Assembly (NCBI GenBank): GCA_007128345.1
Contig: SKXS01000131.1
Coordinates: forward strand, 1-25,318
Reading direction: 5' to 3'
Origin: Spirochaetia bacterium
GTDB taxonomy: Bacteria > Spirochaetota > Spirochaetia > PWKH01
DNA: 25,318 bases
Shown: positions 1 to 7,792 of the stretch, piece after piece
How positions within the stretch are numbered: the stretch's first letter is position 1
Layout of the letters: each line of letters begins with the position of its first letter
Made by a program: the position numbers and the translations under genes
The notes under the pieces: model-generated
The model's database searches: none
Told to the model about the DNA's origin: nothing
The model's input: only the letters and a program-made list of their open reading frames with translations

Positions 1-573
1 AACCGCATCTTCCCCCTGATATTCATGTTCATCAGCACGGCGGTGTGCATCACCCTGGTATCGGGAATCTATCTTTCTACCGAGGAGCGCGTACTTGCCA
101 ACGAGCAGCTCTACCTCCGGATGGCCGTGCTCTATGCATCGGGGATTTCCTACACCCGGGGGGATATAGACGGAGTTCAGCGGATCTACGAAGAGCGTGT
201 TTCCGAAGAGAACGGCTGGTTTCGTGTCTCCCTGGAAGACGATGTGGATGGGTACATTGTTCCTGCTACGGGGTCGGGTCTCTGGGGACCCATTGAGATG
301 CTTTTGGGCTTCAGGGAGGACCTCTCCACCATGATCGGGATATCGATTGTCAGTCACAACGAGACGCCCGGCCTCGGCGCCCGCATTGACGAAGAGTGGT
401 TCAAGGAGCAGTTCCGGGGCAAGCAGGGGCCCTTCGTCATGGTAGATGAGGGAACCGCCCAGGCTGACGATGAGATTGACAGCATTACCGGCGCCACACG
501 GACCTCAGTGGCTGTGCGGGATATTATCAACCGGGGGATTGAAGAAGCCTCGGACATCGTGAGGGGGAACTAG
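1..573 (+). CDS. nqrC: Na+-translocating NADH:quinone oxidoreductase subunit C (3' part)
   Basis: This gene is cut by the left edge; its frame is open from base 1 and ends in TAG at 571-573, leaving 190 visible residues. The start of the visible part is a hydrophobic segment (about residues 3-24), the single N-terminal membrane anchor of NqrC. The rest is the periplasmic FMN-binding domain. Two family signatures are visible: HNETPGLGARI near residue 119 and the flavinylation motif DSITGAT, whose last Thr (codon 496-498) is the expected covalent FMN site. In the family, FMN is attached by ApbE and NqrC passes electrons between Fe-S/flavin centres during Na+ pumping. It is followed after 1 nt by nqrD. 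NqrC and RnfG are homologous, but the NqrF-type protein downstream decides for Nqr. nqrA and nqrB should lie just outside the window. Confidence 0.93.
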   Translation, partial: NRIFPLIFMFISTAVCITLVSGIYLSTEERVLANEQLYLRMAVLYASGISYTRGDIDGVQRIYEERVSEENGWFRVSLEDDVDGYIVPATGSGLWGPIEMLLGFREDLSTMIGISIVSHNETPGLGARIDEEWFKEQFRGKQGPFVMVDEGTAQADDEIDSITGATRTSVAVRDIINRGIEEASDIVRGN

Positions 574-574
574 T

Positions 575-1189
575 ATGGCAAAGGGAGCAGTGAAAAAGAC
601 CTTCCTGAAACCCCTGGGTAAGGAGAACCCGGTTTTCGTGCAGATTCTGGGCATCTGTTCCACCCTGGCGGTAACCAACAAGCTGGAGAACACGATGGTC
701 ATGTGCATGGGGGTACTCTTCACTACCAGCCTGTCAGGCTTCACCCTTTCTCTAGTGAGGAAGTTTATCCCCGCAAGGATCAGGATGATGGTAGAGACCC
801 TGGTCATTGCCACCTTTGTGATCATCGTGGACATCGCGCTTCGTGCCTACCTGCCTGACGTCTGGAGGCAGCTGGGACCGTACGTCGGGCTGATCATCAC
901 CAACTGCATCATCATGGGCCGTGCTGAGGCATTCGCCCTGAACAACCCTCCAGGCCTCTCCCTGGTTGACGGTATTGCTACGGGGATCGGCTACTCCTAT
1001 GTGCTGCTCATCATTGCCTTCTTCAGGGAGCTGCTGGGAACCGGAGAGATCTGGGGCTACCAGGTGCTGGGAGCCTGGTGGACCAACTGGTCCATTATGG
1101 TCATGCCCCCTGGGGCGTTCTTCATGCTCGCCATATTCATATGGATCGTGAAGGGCAAGATTATACAGGAGGCAGCTGATGGAAAGTAA
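575..1189 (+). CDS. nqrD: Na+-translocating NADH:quinone oxidoreductase subunit D
   Basis: A 204-residue integral membrane protein, close to the roughly 210 residues usual for NqrD. It has about six hydrophobic segments and the internal pseudo-symmetry of the NqrD/NqrE family. Cys28 (in ILGICSTLAVT) and Cys111 (in IITNCIIMGRAEAF) sit in the two half-helix positions known in the family to hold, together with the NqrE cysteines, an intramembrane iron centre that moves electrons across the membrane. The ATG at 575 follows the nqrC stop by one base and has a GAGGGGG ribosome-binding site 7 nt upstream. Its last 11 bases overlap nqrE, so translation is probably coupled. RnfE is the homologous alternative name; operon context favours NqrD. 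Confidence 0.95.
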   Translation: MAKGAVKKTFLKPLGKENPVFVQILGICSTLAVTNKLENTMVMCMGVLFTTSLSGFTLSLVRKFIPARIRMMVETLVIATFVIIVDIALRAYLPDVWRQLGPYVGLIITNCIIMGRAEAFALNNPPGLSLVDGIATGIGYSYVLLIIAFFRELLGTGEIWGYQVLGAWWTNWSIMVMPPGAFFMLAIFIWIVKGKIIQEAADGK

Positions 1190-1772
1190 CTGGTATCCAC
1201 TGGCGGTCTTCTTTGCCGCAGTATTCACCAATAATATCCTGCTGGCCAATTATCTGGGCATGTGCTCCTTCCTCTCCATCGCCAAGGAGCTCAAGGCGTC
1301 CGTCGGACTGGGGATGGCGGTCACCTTCGTCATGGCAGTCACCACAGTGCTCAACTGGATGGTCTACACCTACCTGCTGGTGCCCTTTGGCCTGGAGTAC
1401 CTGAGGTTCATCGTCTTCATCATCGTCATAGCCGCCTTCGTACAGCTTGTCGAGATGATTATCGAACGGGTAAGCGATGGACTCTACGCGGCATTGGGCA
1501 TCTTCCTCCCGCTGATTACGGTGAACTGCGCCATCCTGGGGACGAGTCTCTTCATGGTCATCAGGGACTACAGTCTCATCGTCAGCTTCTTCTTCGGACT
1601 CGGCAGCGGACTGGGATGGTTTCTGGCCATCCTTGCTATGGCGGGCATCCTGCAGAAGCTCAAGAAGGCACGCATTCCCAAGGGGCTTGAGGGGGCCGGC
1701 ATCACCCTGGTGATTACCGGAATCATGGCCCTGGCCTTCATGGGATTCGCGGGCATACTCATGATCGGATAA
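1179..1772 (+). CDS. nqrE: Na+-translocating NADH:quinone oxidoreductase subunit E
   Basis: A 197-residue membrane protein of the usual NqrE length, with about six transmembrane segments. The paired cysteines are Cys29 (ANYLGMCSFL) and Cys117 (TVNCAILGTS), the family's ligands for the iron centre shared with NqrD. TNNILLANYLGMC near the N-terminus is a strong family signature. The start at 1179 has a perfect AGGAGG at 1167-1172 with a 6-nt spacer, and lies inside the end of nqrD (11-bp overlap). The stop TAA (1770-1772) runs into the G-rich ribosome-binding site of nqrF. RnfA is the homologue in Rnf complexes. Confidence 0.95.
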   Translation: MESNWYPLAVFFAAVFTNNILLANYLGMCSFLSIAKELKASVGLGMAVTFVMAVTTVLNWMVYTYLLVPFGLEYLRFIVFIIVIAAFVQLVEMIIERVSDGLYAALGIFLPLITVNCAILGTSLFMVIRDYSLIVSFFFGLGSGLGWFLAILAMAGILQKLKKARIPKGLEGAGITLVITGIMALAFMGFAGILMIG

Positions 1773-1781
1773 GGGGGGCTC

Positions 1782-2888
1782 ATGATTGCATCACTGGTGG
1801 TAAGTGTAGCCATCGTCTCGTCAGTAGCTGTCTTCCTCGCCCTGCTCATGGTCATTGCCGATGCGACTATCGCCAACTACGGCGATGTGCAGATCGATGT
1901 CAACGAGGGTACCAAGGACCTCACCGTAAAGGGCGGGCAGCCGCTGCTGAAAGCCTTGGGCGATCAGGGTATCTTCATACCCTCTGCATGCGGAGGCAGG
2001 GGATCATGCGGATTGTGCAAGGTCCAGGTGGTCAAGGGTGGGGGACAGGTGCTTCCCACCGAGCTTCCCTGGCTCAATGAGCAGGAGCAGCAGGATAACG
2101 TCCGGTTGTCATGCCAGTTCAAGGTAAAGGAAGACATCAGCATCAAGATTCCTGAAGAGCTCTTCCTGGTGAAGCAGTACGTCACGAAGGTGGAGCGCCT
2201 CAGAGACCTCACCTATGATATCAAGGAGGTGACCCTGGCGCTTGTTGATCCCCCGGAGATTAAGTCGAAGGCCGGGCAGTATATCCAGTTCCAGGTGCCC
2301 GAGTACGAGCTTACCGATGAAGCGGTCTACCGGGCGTACTCCATTTCATCTGCTCCCAGCGACAGCCGGCGCGTGGAGCTTGAGATACGTCTGGTTCCCA
2401 ACGGCATCTGCACTACCTATGTGCATAAATATCTCAAGGAAGGTGACGAAGTCATCATCAACGGACCATACGGAGATTTCTTCCTGAGCGATACGGATGC
2501 AGAAACTATCTGCATTGCCGGAGGATCGGGCATGGCCCCCATCAAGGCCATCCTCCTGGACATGCTCGACAAGGGGATATCCCGGAAGACCCGCTACTTC
2601 TTCGGGGCACGCACAGAAGCCGACCTCTTCCTGCTGGATGAAATGAAGGAACTTGAGCAGAAGCTCCCGGATTTCACCTTCATACCCGCCTTGAGCAATC
2701 CCGAAGAGGGAGGGTCCTGGAAGGGGGAAACCGGACTGATTACCGATGTGGTGGCCAGGTATGTGGATGAAGGGACCGCTGCTGAAAGCTACCTCTGCGG
2801 GAGCCCGGGCATGATTGATGCGTGCATCAAGGTGCTCATCAGCAAAGGAATTCCTGAAGAGAAGATCTTCTATGACAAATTCTCATAG
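1782..2888 (+). CDS. nqrF: Na+-translocating NADH:quinone oxidoreductase subunit F
   Basis: This is the NADH-oxidising entry subunit of Nqr: NADH to FAD to a 2Fe-2S cluster. Residues 1-25 form one membrane anchor. A plant-type ferredoxin domain follows, with Cys70, Cys76, Cys79 and Cys111 (C-x5-C-x2-C-x31-C). The ferredoxin-reductase module shows the FAD motif RAYSISS, an NGICTTYVH segment, the NAD-binding GGSGMAPIKA and the C-terminal CGSPGMIDAC. At 368 residues it is shorter than Vibrio NqrF (about 407), which suggests smaller loops, but no catalytic motif is missing. An AAGGGGGG stretch at 1771-1778 precedes the ATG. It is the last subunit gene of the nqr operon, followed closely by an unknown gene. 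Confidence 0.95.
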   Translation: MIASLVVSVAIVSSVAVFLALLMVIADATIANYGDVQIDVNEGTKDLTVKGGQPLLKALGDQGIFIPSACGGRGSCGLCKVQVVKGGGQVLPTELPWLNEQEQQDNVRLSCQFKVKEDISIKIPEELFLVKQYVTKVERLRDLTYDIKEVTLALVDPPEIKSKAGQYIQFQVPEYELTDEAVYRAYSISSAPSDSRRVELEIRLVPNGICTTYVHKYLKEGDEVIINGPYGDFFLSDTDAETICIAGGSGMAPIKAILLDMLDKGISRKTRYFFGARTEADLFLLDEMKELEQKLPDFTFIPALSNPEEGGSWKGETGLITDVVARYVDEGTAAESYLCGSPGMIDACIKVLISKGIPEEKIFYDKFS

Positions 2889-2903
2889 CAAGGGGGTATG
2901 GAT

Positions 2904-3371
2904 ATGAAGCAGTCTCCGCAGTTCCAGCACATACAGGAGCAGATGAGGCCGGGGGTGATCACCCTGGACGGATTTCTCGGCACCGATTCACGCAACCTCA
3001 TAGATATCCTCATAGAAGATGACGGGACAGTTCGGCGTCTTGGACGGACACACCGGGCAATAGCAAGGAAGATGCAGTATCTGAGGGATCAGGGTGAGGC
3101 GGGCCTCGGAGAGTTCATCACCGTGGATGATCACTTTGAAGTGAGGGTGGACTCGGTTCGGGGCAAGCTTCCCTCTCCCTTCGGGGGACCCGGGCTCTAC
3201 CAGAAGGTGAACACTATCGTGCGCAACACCGCACAGGAGAGGGAGATTGTCTTCACCGACATGCACATACACTTCATCAGGGACCATGGGTTCTACGAGG
3301 GCAAGGGTTCTCCTTTCCGCCTGGATCCGGAGGAACTCATCGAAGTGCTTGAAGTGCACCCTGAGGCGTGA
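2904..3371 (+). CDS. Conserved-looking protein of unknown function downstream of nqrF
   Basis: I do not recognise this protein. It begins 15 nt after the nqrF stop, so it is almost certainly co-transcribed with nqr. Two in-frame ATGs exist, at 2898 and 2904. The AGGGGG at 2891-2896 is one base from the first but 7 nt from the second, so 2904 is preferred (155 residues). The protein is soluble, with no signal peptide or membrane segment and no cysteine. Motif-like stretches are GFLGTDSRNL near the N-terminus, a RGKLPSPFGGPGLY turn in the middle, and a HIHFIRDHGFYEGKGSPF segment rich in His, Gly and aromatics near the C-terminus. Normal codon use and tight spacing argue for a real gene. A role linked to Nqr assembly or redox function is only suggested by position. 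Confidence 0.82.
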   Translation: MKQSPQFQHIQEQMRPGVITLDGFLGTDSRNLIDILIEDDGTVRRLGRTHRAIARKMQYLRDQGEAGLGEFITVDDHFEVRVDSVRGKLPSPFGGPGLYQKVNTIVRNTAQEREIVFTDMHIHFIRDHGFYEGKGSPFRLDPEELIEVLEVHPEA

Positions 3372-3407
3372 TACAGATGCCTGCTATGAGTATTCCCTGC
3401 AAGGAGC

Positions 3408-3438
3408 TGCCTGATCTTGTTGCCGGGATTTTCAGGCA
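3408..3438 (+). terminator. Hairpin after the nqr operon, weak terminator candidate
   Basis: TGCCTGA (3408-3414) pairs with TCAGGCA (3432-3438) across a 17-nt loop. An alternative inner stem is TTGCC/GGCAA (3420-3424 and 3435-3439). No T-tract follows, so it is not a textbook intrinsic terminator. It could slow or process the nqr transcript before nifJ. Confidence 0.25.
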
Positions 3439-3464
3439 ATGCCGTGATTCGTCTGATCGTGATG

Positions 3465-3494
3465 TTGTATAGTGATCAATGATTATGGTATACT
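3465..3494 (+). promoter_or_regulatory. Sigma-70-type promoter for nifJ
   Basis: TTGTAT (3465-3470) and TATACT (3489-3494) are separated by 18 bp. The predicted start near 3501 gives a leader of about 100 nt. It lies 106 bp upstream of the nifJ ATG in the gap after the nqr operon, so nifJ can be expressed independently. Confidence 0.55.
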
Positions 3495-3522
3495 CAATAG
3501 GGTCCAGGTAATTCAGGCGGAA

Positions 3523-3551
3523 TCTCAAAAATACGAGGTATTAAACTGAGA
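3523..3551 (+). promoter_or_regulatory. Nested inverted repeat in the nifJ leader
   Basis: AATAC-GAG-GTATT (3530-3542) is enclosed by TCTCA (3523-3527) and TGAGA (3547-3551), nearly concentric with it. It lies about 25 nt after the predicted transcription start and 48 nt before the nifJ ATG. It could be an operator or an mRNA hairpin; no known regulator site was recognised. Confidence 0.35.
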
Positions 3552-3599
3552 TGGATATCCGTCTAGTCTCACAAAACAACTTACATGGAGTGTTACAAT

Positions 3600-6500
3600 A
3601 TGTCTAAGAAAAACATGGTTACCATTGACGGTAATACTGCGGCGGCTCATGTAGCCTACGCATTTAGTGAAGTTGCCGCGATCTATCCGATTACGCCTTC
3701 TTCTCCGATGGGTGAGTATACTGACTCGTGGTCAAGTGCCGGAAAACAGAACATTTTTGGAAAGAAGGTGGATGTTGTCGAAATGCAATCCGAGGCCGGT
3801 GCTGCAGGTGCGGTCCACGGATGTCTCAGCGCAGGGGCGATGACCACCACGTTTACCGCTTCCCAGGGACTCATGCTCATGCTCCCCAACATGCACAAGA
3901 TTGCCGGGGAGATGCTCCCTACGGTCTTTCACGTCTCCGCTCGTTCACTTGCCACGCAGTCGCTTTCGATCTTCGGTGATCATTCCGACGTGATGTCTGC
4001 GAGAAATACCGGATTCGGCATGACTGCGGCTTCCTCCATACAGGAGACCATGGACCTGGCGCTGGTGGCTCATCTGACAACCCTCAAGTGTCAGGTGCCC
4101 TTTCTCGCATTTTTTGACGGGTTCAGAACCTCCCATGAGGTGCAGAAAGTCGAGGAGATTACCTTTGATCAGATTGCTTCCCTGGTTGAGCCTCAGTACA
4201 TCGAGCGGTTCAGGAACCGGGCTATGAAGCCGGAGAAGCCCTTTATCAAGGTTGCGGCTCAGAACCCCGATGTCTACTTCCAGGGTCGTGAGACGGTGAA
4301 CAAGTATTACGATGCGGTTCCCGGAATCGTACAGGAATACATGGACAAAGTTGCAAAGGTCATCGGGCGGTCCTACCATCTCTTCGATTACGTCGGTGAT
4401 CCCCAGGCCGAAAAGGTGATTATCGTCATGGGCTCAGGGTGCGACACCGTAGAGCATGCGGTGAACTACCTCAGCAAGCGCGGAGAGAAAGTCGGGATGA
4501 TCAAGGTACGGCTCTTCAGGCCCTTCTCGGTCAAGCACTTTGTTGACGCCCTTCCAGAATCAGTAAAACAGATTGCCGTACTTGACCGCACCAAGGAGCC
4601 AGGCTCCATCGGTGAGCCCCTCTACCTTGATGTAGTAACCGCGCTTGCAGGATCCGGCCGGTCATCGGTAAAGGTCATAGGCGGCCGCTACGGGCTTTCA
4701 AGCAAGGAGTTTACCCCAAGTCACGTTAAGGCGGTCTTTGACCATCTTGACGGGGAGGCATTCCATGGGTTTACCGTCGGGATTACCGATGACGTGACCT
4801 TCAAGTCAATCTCCGTCAAGGAAGATGTCCAGGTTGCCGCTGAAGATATCAAGGCGTGCATGTTCTGGGGCCTCGGATCTGACGGAACGGTGGGAGCCAA
4901 CAAGAACTCCATCAAGATCATCGGTGAAAATACCGACCTCAATGCCCAGGCATATTTCGTATACGACTCCAAGAAGTCCGGGGGCATTACGATATCACAT
5001 CTGCGGTTCGGGAAGAGCCCGGTGAACATGCCGTGGCTGGTTGAGAGCGCGGATTTTGTTGCCTGTCACAATCCTGCCTATCTCGGCAGGTATGACATGC
5101 TTAAGCCCCTGAAAAATGGCGGAGTCTTCCTGCTGAACTCGGAGATCCCAAGCGATGAGGTGTTCAATCACCTGACGAAAGAGGACCAGCAGCTGATCAT
5201 TGACCGCAAGATCAGGTTCTTCAATATCGACGCGCTCAAGATCGCGGAAAAAATTGGTCTGGGCAACCGCATTAACACGGTCATGCAGGCTGCATTCTTC
5301 AAGATATCCGGTATCCTGCCGGAGGATGAGGCAATCGCTCTTATCAAGGATGCCATCAAGAAGACCTTCATCAGCAAGGGCCAGGACATTGTCGACATGA
5401 ACTGGGCGGCAGTTGACGGGGCATCGGAAGCCCTTGAGGGGGTCCAGGTACCGGCAAAGATTGAGCAGTCCTTCGTGCCTCCGAAATTGATTGCTGAAGA
5501 TGCCAGCGACTTTGCCAGGAATGTAATCGAGCCGGTCATGCACCTCAAGGGTGACGACATACCCGTATCCCAGATGTCCTTCGACGGTACGCTGCCGCTT
5601 TCCACCGCAAAACTGGAAAAGCGCGGGGTTGCCCCCAGGGTTCCCCACTGGCTGAGTGAGAACTGCATCCAGTGCAACCAGTGCGCTCAGGCATGTCCCC
5701 ATGCGGCTATTCGGGTGAAGCAGATTCAAGCTGAGGAGCTTGAAGGCGCTCCCGAGACCTTTGTAACGCTGAAGTCCAACACAAAGAACGACCGGGACCT
5801 GCGCTACAAGGTCCAGGTATATCCGGAAGACTGCCAGGGATGTTTTGTATGTGTCGAGACCTGTCCTGCCAAGGAGAAGGCCCTGGTCTACAGCACGCTT
5901 GAGCAGGAGCGGGAACGGCATGAGGTCGAACACGCTTACTTCTTTAATGAACTGACCGAGAACATCCTGGACGGCGTCTCTGTGTCGACCCTCAAGGGTG
6001 CCCAGTTCAAGCAGCCGTTGTTTGAATTCTCAGGCGCATGTGCGGGCTGCGGTGAGACTCCCTACATCAAGCTGGTTACCCAGCTCTACGGCGAGCGTAT
6101 GATGGTTGCCAATGCGACGGGGTGCTCATCCATTTACGGCGGAACTTTTCCAGCAGTACCGTACTGCCAGCGGCCGGACGGCCGCGGTCCGACGTGGGGC
6201 AATTCCCTTTTCGAGGACAATGCTGAGTACGGGTTTGGTATGAGACTTGCGGTGGACAGCAACAGAACGCTGCTTAAGGCCAAGGTCCAACGGCTCCTGG
6301 AACTGGGAACTACTGCGGAACTTACTGATGCGCTCAAGCGTTCACTTGAGCTGTGGAAGGATACCAGTGAAGAGGCCATTACCGCCCAGAATACAGTGGC
6401 CAAGGTGATCACCGATGCGCTCAAAAAGGCATCGGGCGAAGCGAAAGCGGTGCTTTCCATGATCAACGAACTGAAGGACTACTTTGTCGATAAGAGCGTC

Positions 6501-7130
6501 TGGATCTTCGGTGGTGACGGCTGGGCATACGACATTGGGTACGGCGGGCTGGACCACGTGATTGCCGCCGGCAAGAATGTCAACATCCTTGTGCTTGATA
6601 CCGAGGTCTACTCCAACACCGGAGGACAGGCTTCAAAGGCCACCCCCATAGGTGCGGTTGCCAAGTTTGCTGAAGCCGGCAAGCCCCTGGGGAAGAAGAA
6701 CCTGGGCTTCATGTGCATGACTTACGGATATGTCTATGTAGCTTCAATTGCCCTTGGAGCCAACCGCAACCAGGCGCAGAAAGCCATTATGGAGGCGGAG
6801 GCCTATGACGGTCCCTCCATAATCATCAGCTATACCCCTTGCATCAACCACGGAATCGATATGCGGTACTCCCAGGTGGAGATGAAACGCGCAGTCGAGT
6901 CAGGCTACTGGCCTCTGTACCGGTACAACCCTGCCTCTGAGGAAGGGAAACGGTTCACCTTTGATGCCAAGGATCCAAAGTCCGACTACATTGAGTTCAT
7001 CAAGGGAGAGAGACGCTACACCTCGCTCTATCAGACCAACCCAGATAATGCCGAAGAGCTCTTCAGGCGATCCGCTGAAGACGCCAAACGGAGATGGGAA
7101 CTCTTCAGGAAGATGAGCGAGATCCTCTAG
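3600..7130 (+). CDS. nifJ: Pyruvate:ferredoxin (flavodoxin) oxidoreductase
   Basis: This cytoplasmic enzyme converts pyruvate and CoA to acetyl-CoA and CO2 and reduces ferredoxin. The ATG at 3600 is preferred over 3585 because GGAG at 3587-3590 sits 9 nt before it; this gives 1176 residues, typical for single-chain PFOR. Pyruvate/TPP-side residues Thr32 (YPITPSS), Glu65 (QSEAGAAGA) and Arg115 (HVSARS) match the Desulfovibrio enzyme with a one-residue shift. The ferredoxin domain has Cys689/692/695/699 and Cys745/748/751/755 for two 4Fe-4S clusters. The proximal cluster ligands are Cys814, Cys817, Cys842 and Cys1081. TPP/Mg binding is shown by GGDGWAYDIG around residue 971. The chain stops shortly after the core, without the C-terminal extension (domain VII) linked to oxygen stability in D. 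africanus. It has its own promoter and terminator. Confidence 0.98.
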   Translation: MSKKNMVTIDGNTAAAHVAYAFSEVAAIYPITPSSPMGEYTDSWSSAGKQNIFGKKVDVVEMQSEAGAAGAVHGCLSAGAMTTTFTASQGLMLMLPNMHKIAGEMLPTVFHVSARSLATQSLSIFGDHSDVMSARNTGFGMTAASSIQETMDLALVAHLTTLKCQVPFLAFFDGFRTSHEVQKVEEITFDQIASLVEPQYIERFRNRAMKPEKPFIKVAAQNPDVYFQGRETVNKYYDAVPGIVQEYMDKVAKVIGRSYHLFDYVGDPQAEKVIIVMGSGCDTVEHAVNYLSKRGEKVGMIKVRLFRPFSVKHFVDALPESVKQIAVLDRTKEPGSIGEPLYLDVVTALAGSGRSSVKVIGGRYGLSSKEFTPSHVKAVFDHLDGEAFHGFTVGITDDVTFKSISVKEDVQVAAEDIKACMFWGLGSDGTVGANKNSIKIIGENTDLNAQAYFVYDSKKSGGITISHLRFGKSPVNMPWLVESADFVACHNPAYLGRYDMLKPLKNGGVFLLNSEIPSDEVFNHLTKEDQQLIIDRKIRFFNIDALKIAEKIGLGNRINTVMQAAFFKISGILPEDEAIALIKDAIKKTFISKGQDIVDMNWAAVDGASEALEGVQVPAKIEQSFVPPKLIAEDASDFARNVIEPVMHLKGDDIPVSQMSFDGTLPLSTAKLEKRGVAPRVPHWLSENCIQCNQCAQACPHAAIRVKQIQAEELEGAPETFVTLKSNTKNDRDLRYKVQVYPEDCQGCFVCVETCPAKEKALVYSTLEQERERHEVEHAYFFNELTENILDGVSVSTLKGAQFKQPLFEFSGACAGCGETPYIKLVTQLYGERMMVANATGCSSIYGGTFPAVPYCQRPDGRGPTWGNSLFEDNAEYGFGMRLAVDSNRTLLKAKVQRLLELGTTAELTDALKRSLELWKDTSEEAITAQNTVAKVITDALKKASGEAKAVLSMINELKDYFVDKSVWIFGGDGWAYDIGYGGLDHVIAAGKNVNILVLDTEVYSNTGGQASKATPIGAVAKFAEAGKPLGKKNLGFMCMTYGYVYVASIALGANRNQAQKAIMEAEAYDGPSIIISYTPCINHGIDMRYSQVEMKRAVESGYWPLYRYNPASEEGKRFTFDAKDPKSDYIEFIKGERRYTSLYQTNPDNAEELFRRSAEDAKRRWELFRKMSEIL

Positions 7131-7150
7131 CACAGCATTGCAAATTATTT

Positions 7151-7180
7151 CGGGCCGCCTGTATCCGGGCGGCTCGTTTT
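7151..7180 (+). terminator. Intrinsic terminator of nifJ
   Basis: A 9-bp stem, CGGGCCGCC (7151-7159) with GGCGGCTCG (7168-7176), contains one G-T wobble and an 8-nt loop, and is followed by TTTT (7177-7180). It starts 20 nt after the nifJ stop. Confidence 0.85.
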
Positions 7181-7535
7181 ATGTCCGGGAAGGAAATATA
7201 TCATGCGATGTCGGCTAGGAAAAGAAGGGACTGCTTCCGACTCCTCTGGTTGACTCCAGCCGGGGGGGACCGGCAAAAGCAGATGTGTGATGGGGAGTAG
7301 GTGTCAGCCTTAGTGTCAGTCGGAAGACAGTCCACTATCTGATTACGGGGTTTTCTTCCTTTTGTCAAGCAATTAGTGAACTCTTTGTATATGTTTACAA
7401 TGAAAAAAATAAGAGAAAGCTTGATGCTCTGTAAACGCGGGGTGATGCCCTTTATAAAACCATGCTTGATGGAGAATTGAGTATGGTTTCAGGGAACAAG
7501 ATGAGCTGAACACATGGAGGGGAATCGTAATACAT
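7181..7535. other. Gene-free gap with a dyad element, AT-rich in its right half
   Basis: About 355 bp between the convergent nifJ and rubredoxin terminators hold no convincing gene. The left part (to about 7340) contains the long dyad at 7228-7333. The right part (about 7340-7480) is visibly richer in A+T than the neighbouring genes. It has an inverted pair GTTTACA (7393-7399) / TGTAAAC (7430-7436) and only a 29-codon reading frame (7391-7480) with no ribosome-binding site. It may be a decayed insertion, but no transposase remnant was recognised. Confidence 0.5.
7228..7333. repeat. 106-bp element bounded by a 15-bp imperfect inverted repeat
   Basis: GGACTGCTTCCGACT (7228-7242) is complementary to AGTCGGAAGACAGTCC (7318-7333) with a single bulged A at 7327. 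Inside lie a CTGG/CCAG hairpin (7246-7259), an adjacent GCCGG/CCGGC hairpin (7259-7274, sharing one base), and a direct repeat GTGTCAG at 7301-7307 and 7313-7319. The arrangement fits either a multi-branched structured RNA or a small transposon-like (MITE) element. No target-site duplication is evident at the ends, and no known RNA family was recognised. Confidence 0.45.
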
Positions 7536-7574
7536 AAAAATCAGGCTGCCGTCATGATAAGCGGCAGCCTGATT
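7536..7574 (-). terminator. Intrinsic terminator of the rubrerythrin-to-rubredoxin operon
   Basis: AATCAGGCTGCC (7539-7550) and GGCAGCCTGATT (7563-7574) form a perfect 12-bp stem with a 12-nt loop. On the minus strand the stem runs directly into a T-tract (A-run 7536-7540 on the plus strand). It begins 27 nt after the rubredoxin stop and marks the operon end. Confidence 0.92.
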
Positions 7575-7601
7575 GAAGAGGGGGATGCAGTAAGCGACCA
7601 C

Positions 7602-7763
7602 CTAATCAAGTATGGAGAAATCTTCCTTAGAAGCACCGCACAGCGGGCATACCCAATCGTCGGGAATATCTGCAAAAGCCGTACCTGCTTCTACTCCGTT
7701 ATCGGGATCACCCTCAGCGGGATCATAGACATATCCGCATAAATCACATACATACTTATCCAT
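7602..7763 (-). CDS. Rubredoxin
   Basis: A 53-residue electron carrier with a single iron held by four cysteines. The protein starts MDKYVCDLCGYVYDPAEGD and carries Cys6-x2-Cys9 and Cys39-x2-Cys42 in the classic VCDLCGY and WVCPLCG contexts; length and spacing are exactly those of rubredoxin. The start at 7763 has a perfect AAGGAGG five bases upstream. It is the last gene of a four-gene oxygen-defence operon, 29 bp after ferritin and 27 nt before a strong terminator. In anaerobes, rubredoxin donates electrons to superoxide reductase and rubrerythrin, both encoded in the same operon, so that is its probable role here. Confidence 0.96.
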   Translation of the reverse strand: MDKYVCDLCGYVYDPAEGDPDNGVEAGTAFADIPDDWVCPLCGASKEDFSILD

Positions 7764-7792
7764 TATAGCCTCCTTGATTTTGCAATCTATAG

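Noticed and set aside
4995..5933. A 312-codon open frame on the minus strand inside nifJ
   Set aside because: It lies wholly antisense to a gene with a full set of PFOR motifs and shows no family features; a shadow of biased codon use.
7181..7200. Resemblance of GTCCGGGAAGGAA to the SRP RNA tetraloop region
   Set aside because: Only a short match; the flanking sequence does not form the SRP helix 8.
7246..7274. tRNA- or tmRNA-like T-arm (CTGG-TTGACT-CCAG)
   Set aside because: The T-loop lacks the TTCGA core, and no acceptor stem, anticodon arm or CCA end can be built around it.
7094..7300. A 68-codon plus-strand frame at the end of nifJ
   Set aside because: It crosses the nifJ stop and terminator hairpin and has no ribosome-binding site.
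7391..7480. A 29-codon frame in the AT-rich gap
   Set aside because: No ribosome-binding site, no recognisable product and no conserved context; not annotated as a gene.
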